Of a DNA stretch of 64,000 nt, positions 16,961 to 25,260 are shown piece by piece; positions within the stretch are counted from its first letter, which is position 1, and each line of letters opens with the position of its first letter. The notes beneath the pieces are model-generated. The model was given only the letters and a program-made list of their open reading frames with translations, was not told the origin of the DNA and ran no database searches. Made by a program: the position numbers and the translations under genes. This DNA comes from Curtobacterium sp. MCPF17_002 (lineage in GTDB: Bacteria; Actinomycetota; Actinomycetes; Actinomycetales; Microbacteriaceae). Where the stretch lies: contig NZ_CP126251.1 of assembly GCF_003234115.2 (NCBI RefSeq), forward strand, positions 1,054,001 through 1,118,000, in the 5' to 3' direction.

Positions 16961-18643
16961 CTACTCGCCGAGGATCTGGTCGCGCACCTTCCGGCGCAGC
17001 ACCTTGCCGATCATCGAGCGGGGCAGGTCCTCCACCACGACGATCCGCCGCGGGACCTTGTACGCCGCGAGGTGCTCGCGCGACCAGGTCCGCAGCGCCT
17101 CGGCGTCGAAGGTCGCCGGGTCCTTCGGCACCACCGCGGCCACCACCTGCTCGTTGCCGGCCTGGGTGATCCCGACGACGGCGACCTCGCGCACGCTGGG
17201 GTGCTTGAGGAGAGCGTCCTCGACCTCGGACGGCGACACGTTGAAGCCGCCGGTGATGATGAGCTCCTTGAGCCGGTCGACGATCTTCACGTAGCCGTCG
17301 GCGTCGATGGACACGACGTCGCCGGTGCGGAACCAGCCGTCGGGCGTGAAGACCTCGTCGGTCGCCTCGGCCTTGCCCCAGTAGCCGCGGAACACCTGGG
17401 GACCGCGCACCTGCAGCTCGCCGGCTTCGTCCGTGCCGAGCACCTTCGTCGAGTCGTCCGGATCGACGACCCGCGCCTCGGTGGAGGACAGCGGCAGGCC
17501 GATCGCACCGAGACGGCGGGCCGGGGACACCGGGTTCGCGATGAGCACGGGGGAGCACTCGGACAGGCCGTAGCCCTCGACGAGGTAGCCGCCGGTGCGG
17601 GCCTCCCACGGTTCGACGACGTCCTGCGAGAGGGGCATCGCGCCGGAGATGCCGATCTCGATCCCCTCGAGGGAGACCTTCGCCGAGTCCGCGGCGTGCT
17701 GCAGCCGCGTGTAGATCGGCGGCACGGCGGGCAGGAACGTCGGCGGGTGCTTCTTCATCGCCTTGAGGACGAGCGCCGGGTCGAACGCCGGGAACAGCAC
17801 CAGCCGCGAGGCCATGCTCATCGCGAAGGTCAGGCACAGCGTCAGGCCGTACGCGTGGAACATGGGCAGGACCGCGTACACGACGTTGTCGCCGCGACGG
17901 ATCTGCGGCACCCAGAGTCGGGCCTGCGTGGCGTTCGCCAGCAGGTTGCGGTGGCTCAGCACGGCCCCCTTCGGCACCCCGGTCGTGCCGGACGTGTACT
18001 GGATGAGGGCGATGTCCTCGGTGGCGGGACGCGGGTGCCGCTTCGACAGCTTCCGGCTCGACGCCAGGTCGTCCCACTTCGTCGTGCCGCGGACCTTCGT
18101 CGTCAGCTTCGCGCGGGACTCCCGGGCCTTCGTGATGGGCAGGGCGAGGGCGACACGGGTGGCACGGGGCATCGCCCGCGTCAGGTCGACGGAGACGATG
18201 GCGTCGAGCCGCACGTCCGCGGGGAAGTCCTGGAGCGTCGCGACGGACTTGTCCCACACGATGGCGACCGTGGCGCCGTGGTCCTCGAACTGGTGGCGGA
18301 GCTCCCGCGGCGTGTACAGCGGGTTGTGCTCGACGACGATCGCCCCGAGCCGGAGCACCGCGTAGAACGCCACGATGTGCTGGGGGCAGTTCGGCAGGAC
18401 GATCGCCACGCGGTCCCCGGCGGAGACACCGAGCTTCCGGAGGCCGTTCGCCGCGCGGAGGATCTGCTCCTCGAGCTCGGCGTACGTCGTCGTCCGGCCG
18501 AAGAACTCGAGGGCGACGTGCTTCGGGAAGCGCCGTGCCGACTCCTCCACGATGTCGGAGAGGGACCCGGTGGGCTCCTCGATGTCGTGTGGGACCCCCG
18601 GTGCGTACGAGGCAAGCCAGGGACGAGGCGTGTCGATGCTCAC
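16961..18643 (-). CDS. Long-chain fatty acid--CoA ligase (FadD-like)
   Basis: AMP-forming acyl-CoA synthetase of 560 aa, cytoplasmic or membrane-associated, activating fatty acids with ATP and CoA. Motifs: P-loop YTSGTTGVPKGAVLSHRN, GYGLSE, the hinge region FRTGDV...IVDRLKELIITGG, and the catalytic Lys near GKVLRRK close to the C-terminus. Length and domain order are normal for the family. I chose the GTG at 18643 (VSIDTPRPWLASY); the open frame continues upstream but only as a shadow of the divergent gene. Promoters for this gene and the DUF2236 gene should lie in 18644-18751. Confidence 0.9.
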   Translation of the reverse strand: MSIDTPRPWLASYAPGVPHDIEEPTGSLSDIVEESARRFPKHVALEFFGRTTTYAELEEQILRAANGLRKLGVSAGDRVAIVLPNCPQHIVAFYAVLRLGAIVVEHNPLYTPRELRHQFEDHGATVAIVWDKSVATLQDFPADVRLDAIVSVDLTRAMPRATRVALALPITKARESRAKLTTKVRGTTKWDDLASSRKLSKRHPRPATEDIALIQYTSGTTGVPKGAVLSHRNLLANATQARLWVPQIRRGDNVVYAVLPMFHAYGLTLCLTFAMSMASRLVLFPAFDPALVLKAMKKHPPTFLPAVPPIYTRLQHAADSAKVSLEGIEIGISGAMPLSQDVVEPWEARTGGYLVEGYGLSECSPVLIANPVSPARRLGAIGLPLSSTEARVVDPDDSTKVLGTDEAGELQVRGPQVFRGYWGKAEATDEVFTPDGWFRTGDVVSIDADGYVKIVDRLKELIITGGFNVSPSEVEDALLKHPSVREVAVVGITQAGNEQVVAAVVPKDPATFDAEALRTWSREHLAAYKVPRRIVVVEDLPRSMIGKVLRRKVRDQILGE

Positions 18644-18751
18644 GCGCACCAACCTAGCGGGCCACCCGGGCACGGGCTGGGAGGCACCGCGCACCGTGCT
18701 GCTCCGCCGGACGCCGAGCGAGTTGTCAGCGGCGGGACGGACGATGGCGAC

Positions 18752-19702
18752 ATGCCCTCCGTCGCCGACGCCTTCCGCTCCCGTCTCAACGACACGTTCA
18801 CGGGCGGTGCCACGGAACGCCCGGCCTGGATCGACGAGCTCGAACAGGGCACCGACGCCGGGTTCTTCGGCCCCGGATCCGCCACCTGGTCCGTGCACGG
18901 CGGCAGGCAGACGATCCTCGCCGGGGTCCGCGCACTGCTCGTCCAGGCGCTGCACCCCGGAGCGCTCGCGGGTGTCGCCGACCACTCGCGCTACCGCGAG
19001 GACCCCTTCGGACGTCTCGCCGGCACGATCCGCTGGATCTACACGGTGTCCCACGGCGACACCGCCGCGGCCACGAGCGCCAGCCAGTGGGTGCGGCGGC
19101 TGCACGAGCGGGTCCGCGGCGAGTACGTCGACGGGCACGGCGTCACCCGGCCGTACGCGGCGAACGACCCCGACCTGGCGCGGTGGGTGCACCTCGCCTT
19201 CACCGACGCGTTCCTCCGGAGCGCGCAGCTCTGGGGCGAGCCGATCCCCGGCGGCCCCGACGCGTACGTCCGCGAGTGGGCGATCGCCGGCCGGCTGATG
19301 GGCGTCGAGGACGCGCCCGAGTCGGACGCCGACCTCCGCGCACAGATGAACGGCTACCTCGACCGCGGCGAACTCGCCGTCACCGCCCGGACGAAGGACG
19401 TCGTCCGCTTCATCAAGGACCCGCCCGTGGCCCGGCTGCTGCGACCCGGCTACCGCGCGCTGTTCGGCGGCGCGGTCGCCTCGCTGGACCCCGCGCACCG
19501 CTCGATGCTCGGGCTGCGGACGCCCGCCGTCGGACCGATCGAGTTCCCGGTGCGACAGACCGCGGGACTCGTGCTCGACGGCATCGGCGCGGTGCTCGGG
19601 CACCAGCCGGGGACGGAGCGCGCAGCGCTCACGCGCATCGCGCGGCTCCGACGTGAGGACGACGAGCGACGCGCGTCCGGCGACGTGGACGCAACGGTCT
19701 GA
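18752..19702 (+). CDS. DUF2236 / MpaB-type oxygenase family protein
   Basis: Protein of 316 aa. It shows the hallmarks of the latex-clearing-protein/MpaB-like family: GGRQTILAGVRALLVQALHPGALAGVADHSRY near residue 50, then PFGRLAGTIRWIYTVSHGD and later HLAFTDAFL. Characterised relatives are haem-binding oxygenases; the substrate here is unknown. The ATG at 18752 lies in the divergent gap with the acyl-CoA ligase, hinting at lipid metabolism. The stop is followed after one base by a perfect 42-bp palindrome. Confidence 0.8.
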   Translation: MPSVADAFRSRLNDTFTGGATERPAWIDELEQGTDAGFFGPGSATWSVHGGRQTILAGVRALLVQALHPGALAGVADHSRYREDPFGRLAGTIRWIYTVSHGDTAAATSASQWVRRLHERVRGEYVDGHGVTRPYAANDPDLARWVHLAFTDAFLRSAQLWGEPIPGGPDAYVREWAIAGRLMGVEDAPESDADLRAQMNGYLDRGELAVTARTKDVVRFIKDPPVARLLRPGYRALFGGAVASLDPAHRSMLGLRTPAVGPIEFPVRQTAGLVLDGIGAVLGHQPGTERAALTRIARLRREDDERRASGDVDATV

Positions 19703-19703
19703 G

Positions 19704-19745
19704 GGCCTGGAGGCGCGGTGCCAGCTGGCACCGCGCCTCCAGGCC
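19704..19745. repeat. Family-2 palindrome, 42 bp perfect, likely two-way terminator
   Basis: The left half GGCCTGGAGGCGCGGTGCCA plus G is exactly complementary to the right half, with no loop. It sits in the 57-bp gap between the convergent DUF2236 and aldo/keto reductase stops. As RNA it forms a very strong hairpin from either strand. The outer GGCCTGGAGGCGCGG also forms the copies at 33055-33102 and 58094-58135; the copies at 25074-25105 and 63193-63231 keep the GGAGGC core. Confidence 0.9.
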
Positions 19746-19759
19746 GTCGACCGGTCTCG

Positions 19760-20773
19760 TCAGAAACCGGACGGCACCCGGGGCGTGTACGCGGACTCGA
19801 GCCGCGTCACCTCGTCCTCGGTGAGCGTGATCGACGTCGCGGACACCGCGTCGTCGATGTGGTGCTCCTTCGTCGCCCCCACGATCGGCGCGGACACCGC
19901 GGCCTTGCCGGCCGCCCAGGCCAGCGCGATCTGCGCCATCGGGACCCCGCGCTCGTCCGCCACGGACTGCACGGCGTCGACGATCGCTCGGTTGGCGTCC
20001 TCGTCCTGGCGGTAGAGGGTCTTGCCGAACTCGTCGGTGTCCGCGCGCGAGCCGGACCCGCTCGCGTCCCACGGTCGCGTCAGCTTGCCGCGGGCGAGGG
20101 GGCTCCACGGGATCACGCCGACGCCGGTGTGGGCGCAGAACGGGTGCATCTCGCGCTCCTCCTCGCGTTCGAGGAGGTTGTACTGGTCCTGCATCGCGAC
20201 GAACTTCGTCCAGCCGTGCCGCTCGGCGACGTGCTGCATCTCGGCGAACTGCCACGCCCACATGCTCGAGGCGCCGATGTAGCGGGCCTTGCCCGACTTC
20301 ACGACGTCGTGCAGCGCCTCCATCGTCTCCTCGACGGGGGTCTGCGGGTCGAAGCGGTGGATCTGGTACAGGTCGACGTAGTCCGTGCCGAGGCGGGTCA
20401 GCGACGCGTCGATCTCGTGCATGATCGCCGCGCGCGACAGGCCCGCGCCGTTCCGGCCCGGACGCATCCGGTTGAAGACCTTCGTGAAGACCTGGACCTC
20501 CTCGCGCGGGGCGAGCTCCTTGAGGAGTGCGCCCGTGATCTCCTCGCTGCTGCCCGCGGAGTACACGTTCGCCGTGTCGAAGGTGGTGATGCCCTGCTCG
20601 AACGCCCGGCGGACGAAGGGGCGGGCCTCGTCGATGCCGACGCTCCACGCGTGGGCGCCGCTGTCGGGGTCGCCGTAGGACATCATCCCGAGGATGACGC
20701 TGCTGATCTCGAGGCCGGTGGCGCCGAGGCGGGTGGTGGAGGCCGTTGCTGTTGCTGCGTCTGCGGGGCTCAT
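19760..20773 (-). CDS. Aldo/keto reductase
   Basis: NADPH-dependent oxidoreductase of 337 aa with a TIM-barrel fold. Landmarks: TTFDTANVYSAGSSEE (catalytic Asp and Tyr), FTKVF (catalytic Lys), DYVDLYQIHRFDPQTPVEETMEAL, and C-terminal APIVGATKEHHIDDAV for cofactor binding. It resembles the yeast-AAD/potassium-channel-beta branch. The start is an ATG that overlaps the stop of the DinB-like gene upstream (ATGA), so the two are cotranscribed. Confidence 0.88.
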   Translation of the reverse strand: MSPADAATATASTTRLGATGLEISSVILGMMSYGDPDSGAHAWSVGIDEARPFVRRAFEQGITTFDTANVYSAGSSEEITGALLKELAPREEVQVFTKVFNRMRPGRNGAGLSRAAIMHEIDASLTRLGTDYVDLYQIHRFDPQTPVEETMEALHDVVKSGKARYIGASSMWAWQFAEMQHVAERHGWTKFVAMQDQYNLLEREEEREMHPFCAHTGVGVIPWSPLARGKLTRPWDASGSGSRADTDEFGKTLYRQDEDANRAIVDAVQSVADERGVPMAQIALAWAAGKAAVSAPIVGATKEHHIDDAVSATSITLTEDEVTRLESAYTPRVPSGF

Positions 20774-21336
20774 GCCTTCACCCTGGCATCGCGGCCTGTG
20801 ACGGCGAGCAGGCGGACCTGCAGCGGGGCGTCCTCGTCGACCTCGACCGGTGCGGCGTACAAGCCGGTCGAGGCGAGGCCCTCGATCTGCGGCACGAAGT
20901 ACTCCCACACCGCCTGCACGAGCTCGTCCGGCAGGGACTCGTCGCTGCCGGTGGCGCGGGCGAGGTCCCACGTGTGGATCGTGATGTCGCTGGTCTGCTC
21001 GGTGAGGTACTCGGCAGCGGGGACCACGTCGGTCGCGAGGTGCACGGGCGTGTCCTCGGGGGCGTTCCGCCAGGCCTCGGTCGCGGCGGTGGCGAAGCGG
21101 TGCCACTCGGACGGGAGGTCGTCGCCGATGTCCTCGAGGTCCGCCTCGGCCTGGGCGTAGTCGCAGCCCGTGAGGAGCTTCGGGATCCAGCGCTGCTCGT
21201 CCACGACGTGACGGACGAGGTCGCGGGTCGTCCACTCGGAGTCGGGGGTCGAGGCGTCCCAGTCCGTCACGGCGGCGACGCGGCGGCCGAACTCGGCTGC
21301 CGCGAGGGCCTGCAGCGCGATCCAGTCGGTGGCCAT
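20770..21336 (-). CDS. DinB-like / TIGR03086-type metal-binding protein
   Basis: Protein of 188 aa with the four-helix DinB/maleylpyruvate-isomerase N-terminal fold. Visible are WTTRDLVRHVVDEQRWIPKLLTG and SDITIHTWDLARATG, where the spaced His residues are the usual metal ligands. Related actinobacterial proteins are mycothiol-dependent or of unknown function. It is the first gene of a two-gene operon with the aldo/keto reductase. Confidence 0.75.
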   Translation of the reverse strand: MATDWIALQALAAAEFGRRVAAVTDWDASTPDSEWTTRDLVRHVVDEQRWIPKLLTGCDYAQAEADLEDIGDDLPSEWHRFATAATEAWRNAPEDTPVHLATDVVPAAEYLTEQTSDITIHTWDLARATGSDESLPDELVQAVWEYFVPQIEGLASTGLYAAPVEVDEDAPLQVRLLAVTGRDARVKA

Positions 21337-21555
21337 GGTGGTGCTCCTGTTCGTCGTGGTGCTCGGGTGCGTGCTCGTGGTGCGTGGTGCGTGGTGCGCG
21401 TGCTCGTGTTGCTCGTGCTCGTGGTGCTTGGTGCGCGGCTCGTCGTGTGGCGCGTGCTGCTCGTGCTCGCCTGCAACCGGCGCTGCCGTTCCCGGATTCC
21501 CGCGGCGCCGCCGAGCGGGCCGCGCCCTGCAACGTTACGCCCGTGCCGCCCCCGC

Positions 21556-21610
21556 GAGCGGGCGAAATACCCGCGTGCATCCCGGCGTGACGCGGGTGTT
21601 TCGCCCGTTC
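21556..21610. repeat. Family-1 palindromic element (copy A)
   Basis: Left arm GAGCGGGCGAAATACC, right arm GGTGTTTCGCCCGTTC. Inside, CCGCGT pairs with ACGCGG. The right arm differs from the consensus at two bases. Confidence 0.85.
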
Positions 21611-21658
21611 GAGCTGGGCGGGTACCGGACGCTCACGTGTGGGCGCCGCCCGGGAGTT

Positions 21659-21714
21659 GAGCGGGCGAAATACCGCTGGTGCCCTTGGGGCGGACGCGGG
21701 TATTTCGCCCGTTC
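21659..21714. repeat. Family-1 palindromic element (copy B)
   Basis: Left arm GAGCGGGCGAAATACC, right arm GGTATTTCGCCCGTTC, 56 bp overall. It lies 48 bp from copy A in the same orientation. A weaker partial match (GCGGGCGAATGCC) follows near 21728. Confidence 0.85.
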
Positions 21715-21778
21715 GAGCTGCGCGTGCGCGGGCGAATGCCGTGCACGGGGACGGGGACGGCGGCGGGCCACGGGTACG

Positions 21779-21820
21779 ACGAACGCCCCGGCTCCGTGGG
21801 GGAGGAGCCGGGGCGTTCGT
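21779..21820 (-). terminator. Strong intrinsic terminator of the YceI gene
   Basis: Perfect 17-bp stem ACGAACGCCCCGGCTCC / GGAGCCGGGGCGTTCGT with an 8-nt loop, 57 bp beyond the YceI stop. The stem is stable from either strand. Confidence 0.8.
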
Positions 21821-21877
21821 CTCGGGTTCGGGTAGTGCTGTTCGGTGCCCTCAGCAGGGCGACGAATCCGTGGGGAC

Positions 21878-22438
21878 TCAGGCCGCCTGGAGGACGAACT
21901 GGACGTCGAGGTTGATCGTGACGTCGTTGCCGAGGGTGAAGCCACCGGCCTCGAGTGCCGCGTTCCAGTTCACGCCGAACTCAGTGCGGTCGATCTTCGT
22001 CGTCGCCTCGGCGCCGAACTTGACCTGGCCGTAGCCGTCGGTCGTGAAGCCGCCGAGCTCGGCCTTGAGGACGACCGGCTTCGTGACGCCACGGAGGGTC
22101 AGGTCACCCGCGATGTGCAGGTTGTCGCCCTTGGCCTCGATGCCAGTCGAACGGAAGGTGAGCTGCGGGTGCTCCTCGGTGAGGAAGAAGTCGCTCGTCT
22201 TGAGGTGCTGGTCGCGCTGCTCCTGGCCGGTGTTGATCGACGCGACGTCGATGTTGGCCTCGATGGTCGACTCGAGCGGGTTCTCGGCGGTGACGACGGT
22301 GGCGTCGAAGCTCTCGAACTTGCCCTTGACCTTGCTGATGGCGAGGTGGCGAACCGAGAACGTGACCTCGGAGTGGGTCGGGTCGATCTTCCAGGTGCCG
22401 GTCTTGTAGCCGGGAACGGTTGCGGCGGTGAGCGTCAT
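21878..22438 (-). CDS. YceI-family protein
   Basis: Protein of 186 aa with the lipocalin-like YceI fold. It begins TGTWKIDPTHSEVTFSVRHLAISKVKGKF and ends with the typical WNAALEAGGFTLGNDVTINLD. Family members bind isoprenoid-like or other amphiphilic ligands. There is no signal peptide, as in many actinobacterial homologues, so it is probably cytoplasmic. Upstream lies a TGGTTGA...TCAACCA inverted repeat over a TTGACG box, suggesting repressor control. It is followed by a strong terminator. Confidence 0.88.
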   Translation of the reverse strand: MTLTAATVPGYKTGTWKIDPTHSEVTFSVRHLAISKVKGKFESFDATVVTAENPLESTIEANIDVASINTGQEQRDQHLKTSDFFLTEEHPQLTFRSTGIEAKGDNLHIAGDLTLRGVTKPVVLKAELGGFTTDGYGQVKFGAEATTKIDRTEFGVNWNAALEAGGFTLGNDVTINLDVQFVLQAA

Positions 22439-22527
22439 GATGTCCTTCTTCCGAACGAGAGTCTGTGTGCGACGCGGACGAACCGGAGCCCCGATCCATG
22501 CGCCCGCATCGAAGTTGATGCTACGCC

Positions 22528-22559
22528 AGTGTGCACCCTTTTGGTTGAAGCGTCAACCA
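22528..22559 (-). promoter_or_regulatory. Candidate YceI promoter with overlapping repressor operator
   Basis: On the minus strand, TTGACG (22551-22556) is followed after 17 bp by CACACT (22528-22533), a plausible -35/-10 pair. The inverted repeat TGGTTGA-N4-TCAACCA (22542-22559) overlaps the -35 box. MarR-type regulators bind sites of this TTGA-N-TCAA form and often control YceI genes; the assignment is inference. Confidence 0.45.
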
Positions 22560-22563
22560 TTGT

Positions 22564-23496
22564 TCACTGAAGTGTCGCAAAGCGCGTGTCGTGCGAGCCG
22601 CGGAGCCCGGTGTCCACCAGGCGTCGAACCCGCCAGACGAAGCGTTCGAGGCCAGGGCCGATGTCGTCCGCCGTGGCGCGGACGAGCCACCAGTCGACGT
22701 CCTTGAGGTGCTCGCCGCGGGTGAGGTCCTTCTTGAAGGCGGCTGGGTCGGTTCGGTGCAGGTCGCTCTCGTACTCGATCGCCACGCGCGCCTCGGGGTA
22801 GGCGAGGTCCACGCAGGCGATCCACCGCCCGTCGACGACGACGTCGTGGTTCAGTGCCGGCTCGGGCAGCCCACGGCGAACGAGTGCCAAGCGCGTCCTG
22901 GTCTCACCCGGGGAGCGGGAGCCTCCGCGGATCTCCTCGAGGGCGAGACGGAGCTTCACGATGCCGCGGATGCGTCGACGGCGACGGACGGCCGCCATCA
23001 GCTCGTCGAGCGTGACCCATCCGAGCGTGCCGACCAGGGCGTCCCCCGCGACGATGAGCTCGTCCAGCGTCAGCATCGTCCCGAGCGAGACGAACGTGTC
23101 GGCTGGGTCGCTGATGGGCACGCCGCGGGTCATCGTCATCCGCACCGTGCCGTACTTCGCTCGGTGTCCGATCGCGCCACGGACCCGGAGCGCCTGGTCA
23201 GCGCCGATCGTGGTGACGTGGAGCCGCGGATCGCGCTCGACCCGCCGAGGGAGTGGCACGCCGAGGATCGCCGCGGCCGTGACGTGACTGAACACCTGGT
23301 CGTGACGCAGGCGGGGAGCGAGTGCGCGTGCCCGTTCATCGACGGTCTGCGGCGTTGCGGCGGAACGGATCCCGTGGAACGGCCGAACGAGGTCTCGCGC
23401 GTCGAGCCGCCCGCGGGACACTCCACGGTGCAGGGCATCTCGCACCCGGAACGAGGCGTCCCGGAGGACCAACGGGAGTCGGCGTCTGGCGGTCAT
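22564..23496 (-). CDS. DUF559-type endonuclease-like protein
   Basis: Protein of 310 aa. The N-terminal two thirds resembles the winged-helix/AbiEi-like proteins common in Microbacteriaceae (FRVRDALHRGVSRGRLDARDLVRPFHG). The C-terminal ~110 residues look like a small restriction-endonuclease fold: IACVDLAYPEARVAIEYESDLHR, then KKDLTRGEHLKDVDWWLVRATADD. The D...E-Y-E and later R/D pattern fits the DUF559/VSR-like group. Function is unknown. The ATG at 23496 directly follows GTGGAG; an in-frame GTG 6 bp upstream is an alternative. The gene sits between the two repeat-rich gaps. Confidence 0.7.
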   Translation of the reverse strand: MTARRRLPLVLRDASFRVRDALHRGVSRGRLDARDLVRPFHGIRSAATPQTVDERARALAPRLRHDQVFSHVTAAAILGVPLPRRVERDPRLHVTTIGADQALRVRGAIGHRAKYGTVRMTMTRGVPISDPADTFVSLGTMLTLDELIVAGDALVGTLGWVTLDELMAAVRRRRRIRGIVKLRLALEEIRGGSRSPGETRTRLALVRRGLPEPALNHDVVVDGRWIACVDLAYPEARVAIEYESDLHRTDPAAFKKDLTRGEHLKDVDWWLVRATADDIGPGLERFVWRVRRLVDTGLRGSHDTRFATLQ

Positions 23497-23596
23497 CTCC
23501 ACATCGTCGGGCCGGGCCGGATTTCGTGGGGTGAGTCGCGCCTCCAGTGTGGATGGACGCGGTCGTGACGTGTCTGTGGAGGAGTCGCCGCGACCC

Positions 23597-23652
23597 GAGC
23601 GGGCGAAATGCCAGGGTGATTCGCCTCGATGAGCCGGGTATTTCGCCCGCTC
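23597..23652. repeat. Family-1 palindromic element (copy C)
   Basis: Left arm GAGCGGGCGAAATGCC and right arm GGTATTTCGCCCGCTC, 56 bp overall. Confidence 0.88.
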
Positions 23653-23739
23653 GCGGTGTGGGGTGGCGGGCGAGCGGGCGAGCGGGCGAGCGTGCGGAGA
23701 GCGCGTGGTCCGTGAGCGGAGCCGCACGGCGGTCGAGGC

Positions 23740-23794
23740 GAGCGGGCGAAATGCCAGGGTGAGCGACGTGCGGACCCGGGTATTTCGCCCGCTC
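23740..23794. repeat. Family-1 palindromic element (copy D)
   Basis: Arms GAGCGGGCGAAATGCC and GGTATTTCGCCCGCTC, 55 bp overall; inside, GGGT pairs with ACCC. Its right end runs straight into the 23-bp tandem array. Confidence 0.88.
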
Positions 23795-23906
23795 GCGTAC
23801 TGCGGCCGGGCCCGCTCGCGTACTGCGGCCGGACCCGCTCGCGTACTGCGGCCGGACCCGCTCGCGCACTGCGGCCGGACCCGCTCGCGTGCCGCGGCCG
23901 GGCTGG
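23792..23906. repeat. 23-bp tandem array, five copies
   Basis: Unit CTCGCGTACTGCGGCCGGRC plus CCG, with copies beginning at 23792, 23815, 23838, 23861 and 23884. The last two copies have point changes. Each unit junction recreates CCCGCTCGCG, the outer right end of family-1 copy D, so the array appears to have grown from that element and its flank. Confidence 0.9.
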
Positions 23907-24048
23907 GGCCGCCCGGCCAACCCACGCGGCCCCCGAACCGCACCACCTCACGCATCCCCACACCCCTCCCCGCGCCGACCCGCCCCGGCTGTACACAGGT
24001 ACTCGCACGGCCCCTCACGGCGAGCGGAAGCCCGATAACGTCAGCACC

Positions 24049-25053
24049 ATGGAATTCAGGTACCTGGGCAACTCCGGACTCAAGATCTCCGAGATCACCT
24101 ACGGCAACTGGCTGACGCACGGCTCGCAGGTCGAGAACGACGTCGCCACCCAGTGCGTTCGGGCAGCGCTCGACGCCGGCATCACCACGTTCGACACGGC
24201 GGACACGTACGCCAACACGGCGGCCGAGAAGGTCCTCGGCGAGGCGCTCAAGGGGGAGCGACGCGCCGGCCTCGAGGTCTTCACGAAGGTCTACTGGCCG
24301 ACCGGCCCCAAGCAGCACAACGACGTCGGCCTCTCCCGCAAGCACATCATGGAGTCGATCAACGGCTCGCTGGAGCGCCTCCAGACCGACTACGTCGACC
24401 TCTACCAGGCGCACCGCTACGACCACGAGACCCCGCTCGAGGAGACCATGCAGGCCTTCGCCGACGTGGTCCGGCAGGGCAAGGCGCTCTACATCGGCGT
24501 CAGCGAGTGGAACGCCGAGCAGATCCGTGCGGGCGCCGCGCTCGCGAAGGAGCTCGGCTTCCAGCTCATCTCGAACCAGCCGCAGTACTCGATGCTGTGG
24601 CGCGTCATCGAGGGCGAGGTCGTCCCCGCCTCGAAGCAGCTCGGCCTGTCCCAGATCGTCTGGTCGCCCATCGCGCAGGGCGTGCTGACCGGCAAGTACA
24701 AGCCGGGCCAGCCGCTGCCCGAGGGCTCCCGCGCCACGGACGAGAAGGGCGGCGCGGACATGATCAAGCGGTTCATGCGCGACGAGGTCCTCGAGGCCGT
24801 CCAGCGCCTGCAGCCCGTCGCCGACCAGGCCGGCCTCACGCTCGCGCAGCTCGCGATCGCGTGGACGCTCCAGAACGAGAACGTCGCGAGTGCGATCGTC
24901 GGCGCGTCCCGTCCGCAGCAGGTCACCGACAACGTGAAGGCCGCGGGCGTGAAGCTCGACGCCGACGCCCTGAAGGCGATCGACGAGGCGCTCGGTGACA
25001 TCCCGGAGCGCGACGCGTCGAAGAACGTCAGCCCGGCGCAGCGTCCCGCCTGA
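24049..25053 (+). CDS. Aldo/keto reductase (potassium-channel beta-subunit-like)
   Basis: Oxidoreductase of 334 aa with the family landmarks: TTFDTADTYANTAAEKVLGEAL (Asp/Tyr), VFTKVYWPTG (Lys), DYVDLYQAHRYDHETPLEETMQAF, and AIVGASRPQQVTDNVKA in the NADPH-binding end. It is more like the KvBeta/YghZ branch than the copy at 19760, so the two are not a recent duplication. It stands alone between repeat-bearing gaps and is followed by a family-2 palindrome. Confidence 0.88.
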   Translation: MEFRYLGNSGLKISEITYGNWLTHGSQVENDVATQCVRAALDAGITTFDTADTYANTAAEKVLGEALKGERRAGLEVFTKVYWPTGPKQHNDVGLSRKHIMESINGSLERLQTDYVDLYQAHRYDHETPLEETMQAFADVVRQGKALYIGVSEWNAEQIRAGAALAKELGFQLISNQPQYSMLWRVIEGEVVPASKQLGLSQIVWSPIAQGVLTGKYKPGQPLPEGSRATDEKGGADMIKRFMRDEVLEAVQRLQPVADQAGLTLAQLAIAWTLQNENVASAIVGASRPQQVTDNVKAAGVKLDADALKAIDEALGDIPERDASKNVSPAQRPA

Positions 25054-25073
25054 GACGCGACCACCCTCTGACT

Positions 25074-25105
25074 GGAGGCGCGGTGCCAGCTGGCACCGCG
25101 CCTCC
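25074..25105. repeat. Family-2 palindrome, 32 bp perfect
   Basis: GGAGGCGCGGTGCCAG is followed directly by its exact complement, 20 bp after the aldo/keto reductase stop. The inner 32 bp are identical to those of the 19704-19745 copy. Outside, the flanks have diverged (ACT on the left, CGT on the right). It is a likely terminator. Confidence 0.88.
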
Positions 25106-25260
25106 CGTCCGTCACGGGGTCGGCTGGGGCACACCGGTGTCCGCCGGCGCACACCGGGGGCCCAGCCCACTCCGTGCGCAGGCTGATCGACTTCGCAGAG
25201 CTCTCCTCGGAGCAGCGCAGCTGCTGCCCGATATCGTCGACGGGACGCGCAAGGAGCACC

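Larger units (their letters stand above)
21337..21877. other. 541-bp gene-free region with low-complexity DNA and repeat elements
   Basis: No supportable gene. 21337-21480 is degenerate GT-rich DNA built from GTGCTCGTGGTG-like words. Two family-1 palindromic elements follow (21556-21610 and 21659-21714), then a strong hairpin (21779-21820) that ends YceI transcription. The region separates the divergently facing tails and heads of the DinB-like and YceI genes, both on the minus strand, so it should also hold the promoter of the DinB-like gene. Confidence 0.8.
23497..24048. other. 552-bp gene-free region dense in repeats
   Basis: No gene is supportable. It contains two family-1 elements (23597-23652, 23740-23794), an 8-bp GCGGGCGA-type tandem run around 23667-23692, and a five-copy 23-bp tandem array (23792-23906). 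The last 140 bp should hold the promoter of the aldo/keto reductase gene. Confidence 0.8.

Noticed and set aside
15956..19702. Very long plus-strand open frame of about 1250 codons
   Set aside because: High GC gives long spurious frames. It runs antisense through the acyl-CoA ligase and out of frame through EamA with Arg/Gly/Pro-rich nonsense; only its last 317 codons (DUF2236 protein) are real.
21337..21480. GT-rich stretch with long plus-strand open frames (Val/Leu-rich, like a membrane protein)
   Set aside because: The hydrophobic translation is a by-product of GTGCTCGTGGTG-like low-complexity DNA; other frames are equally open and there is no credible start.
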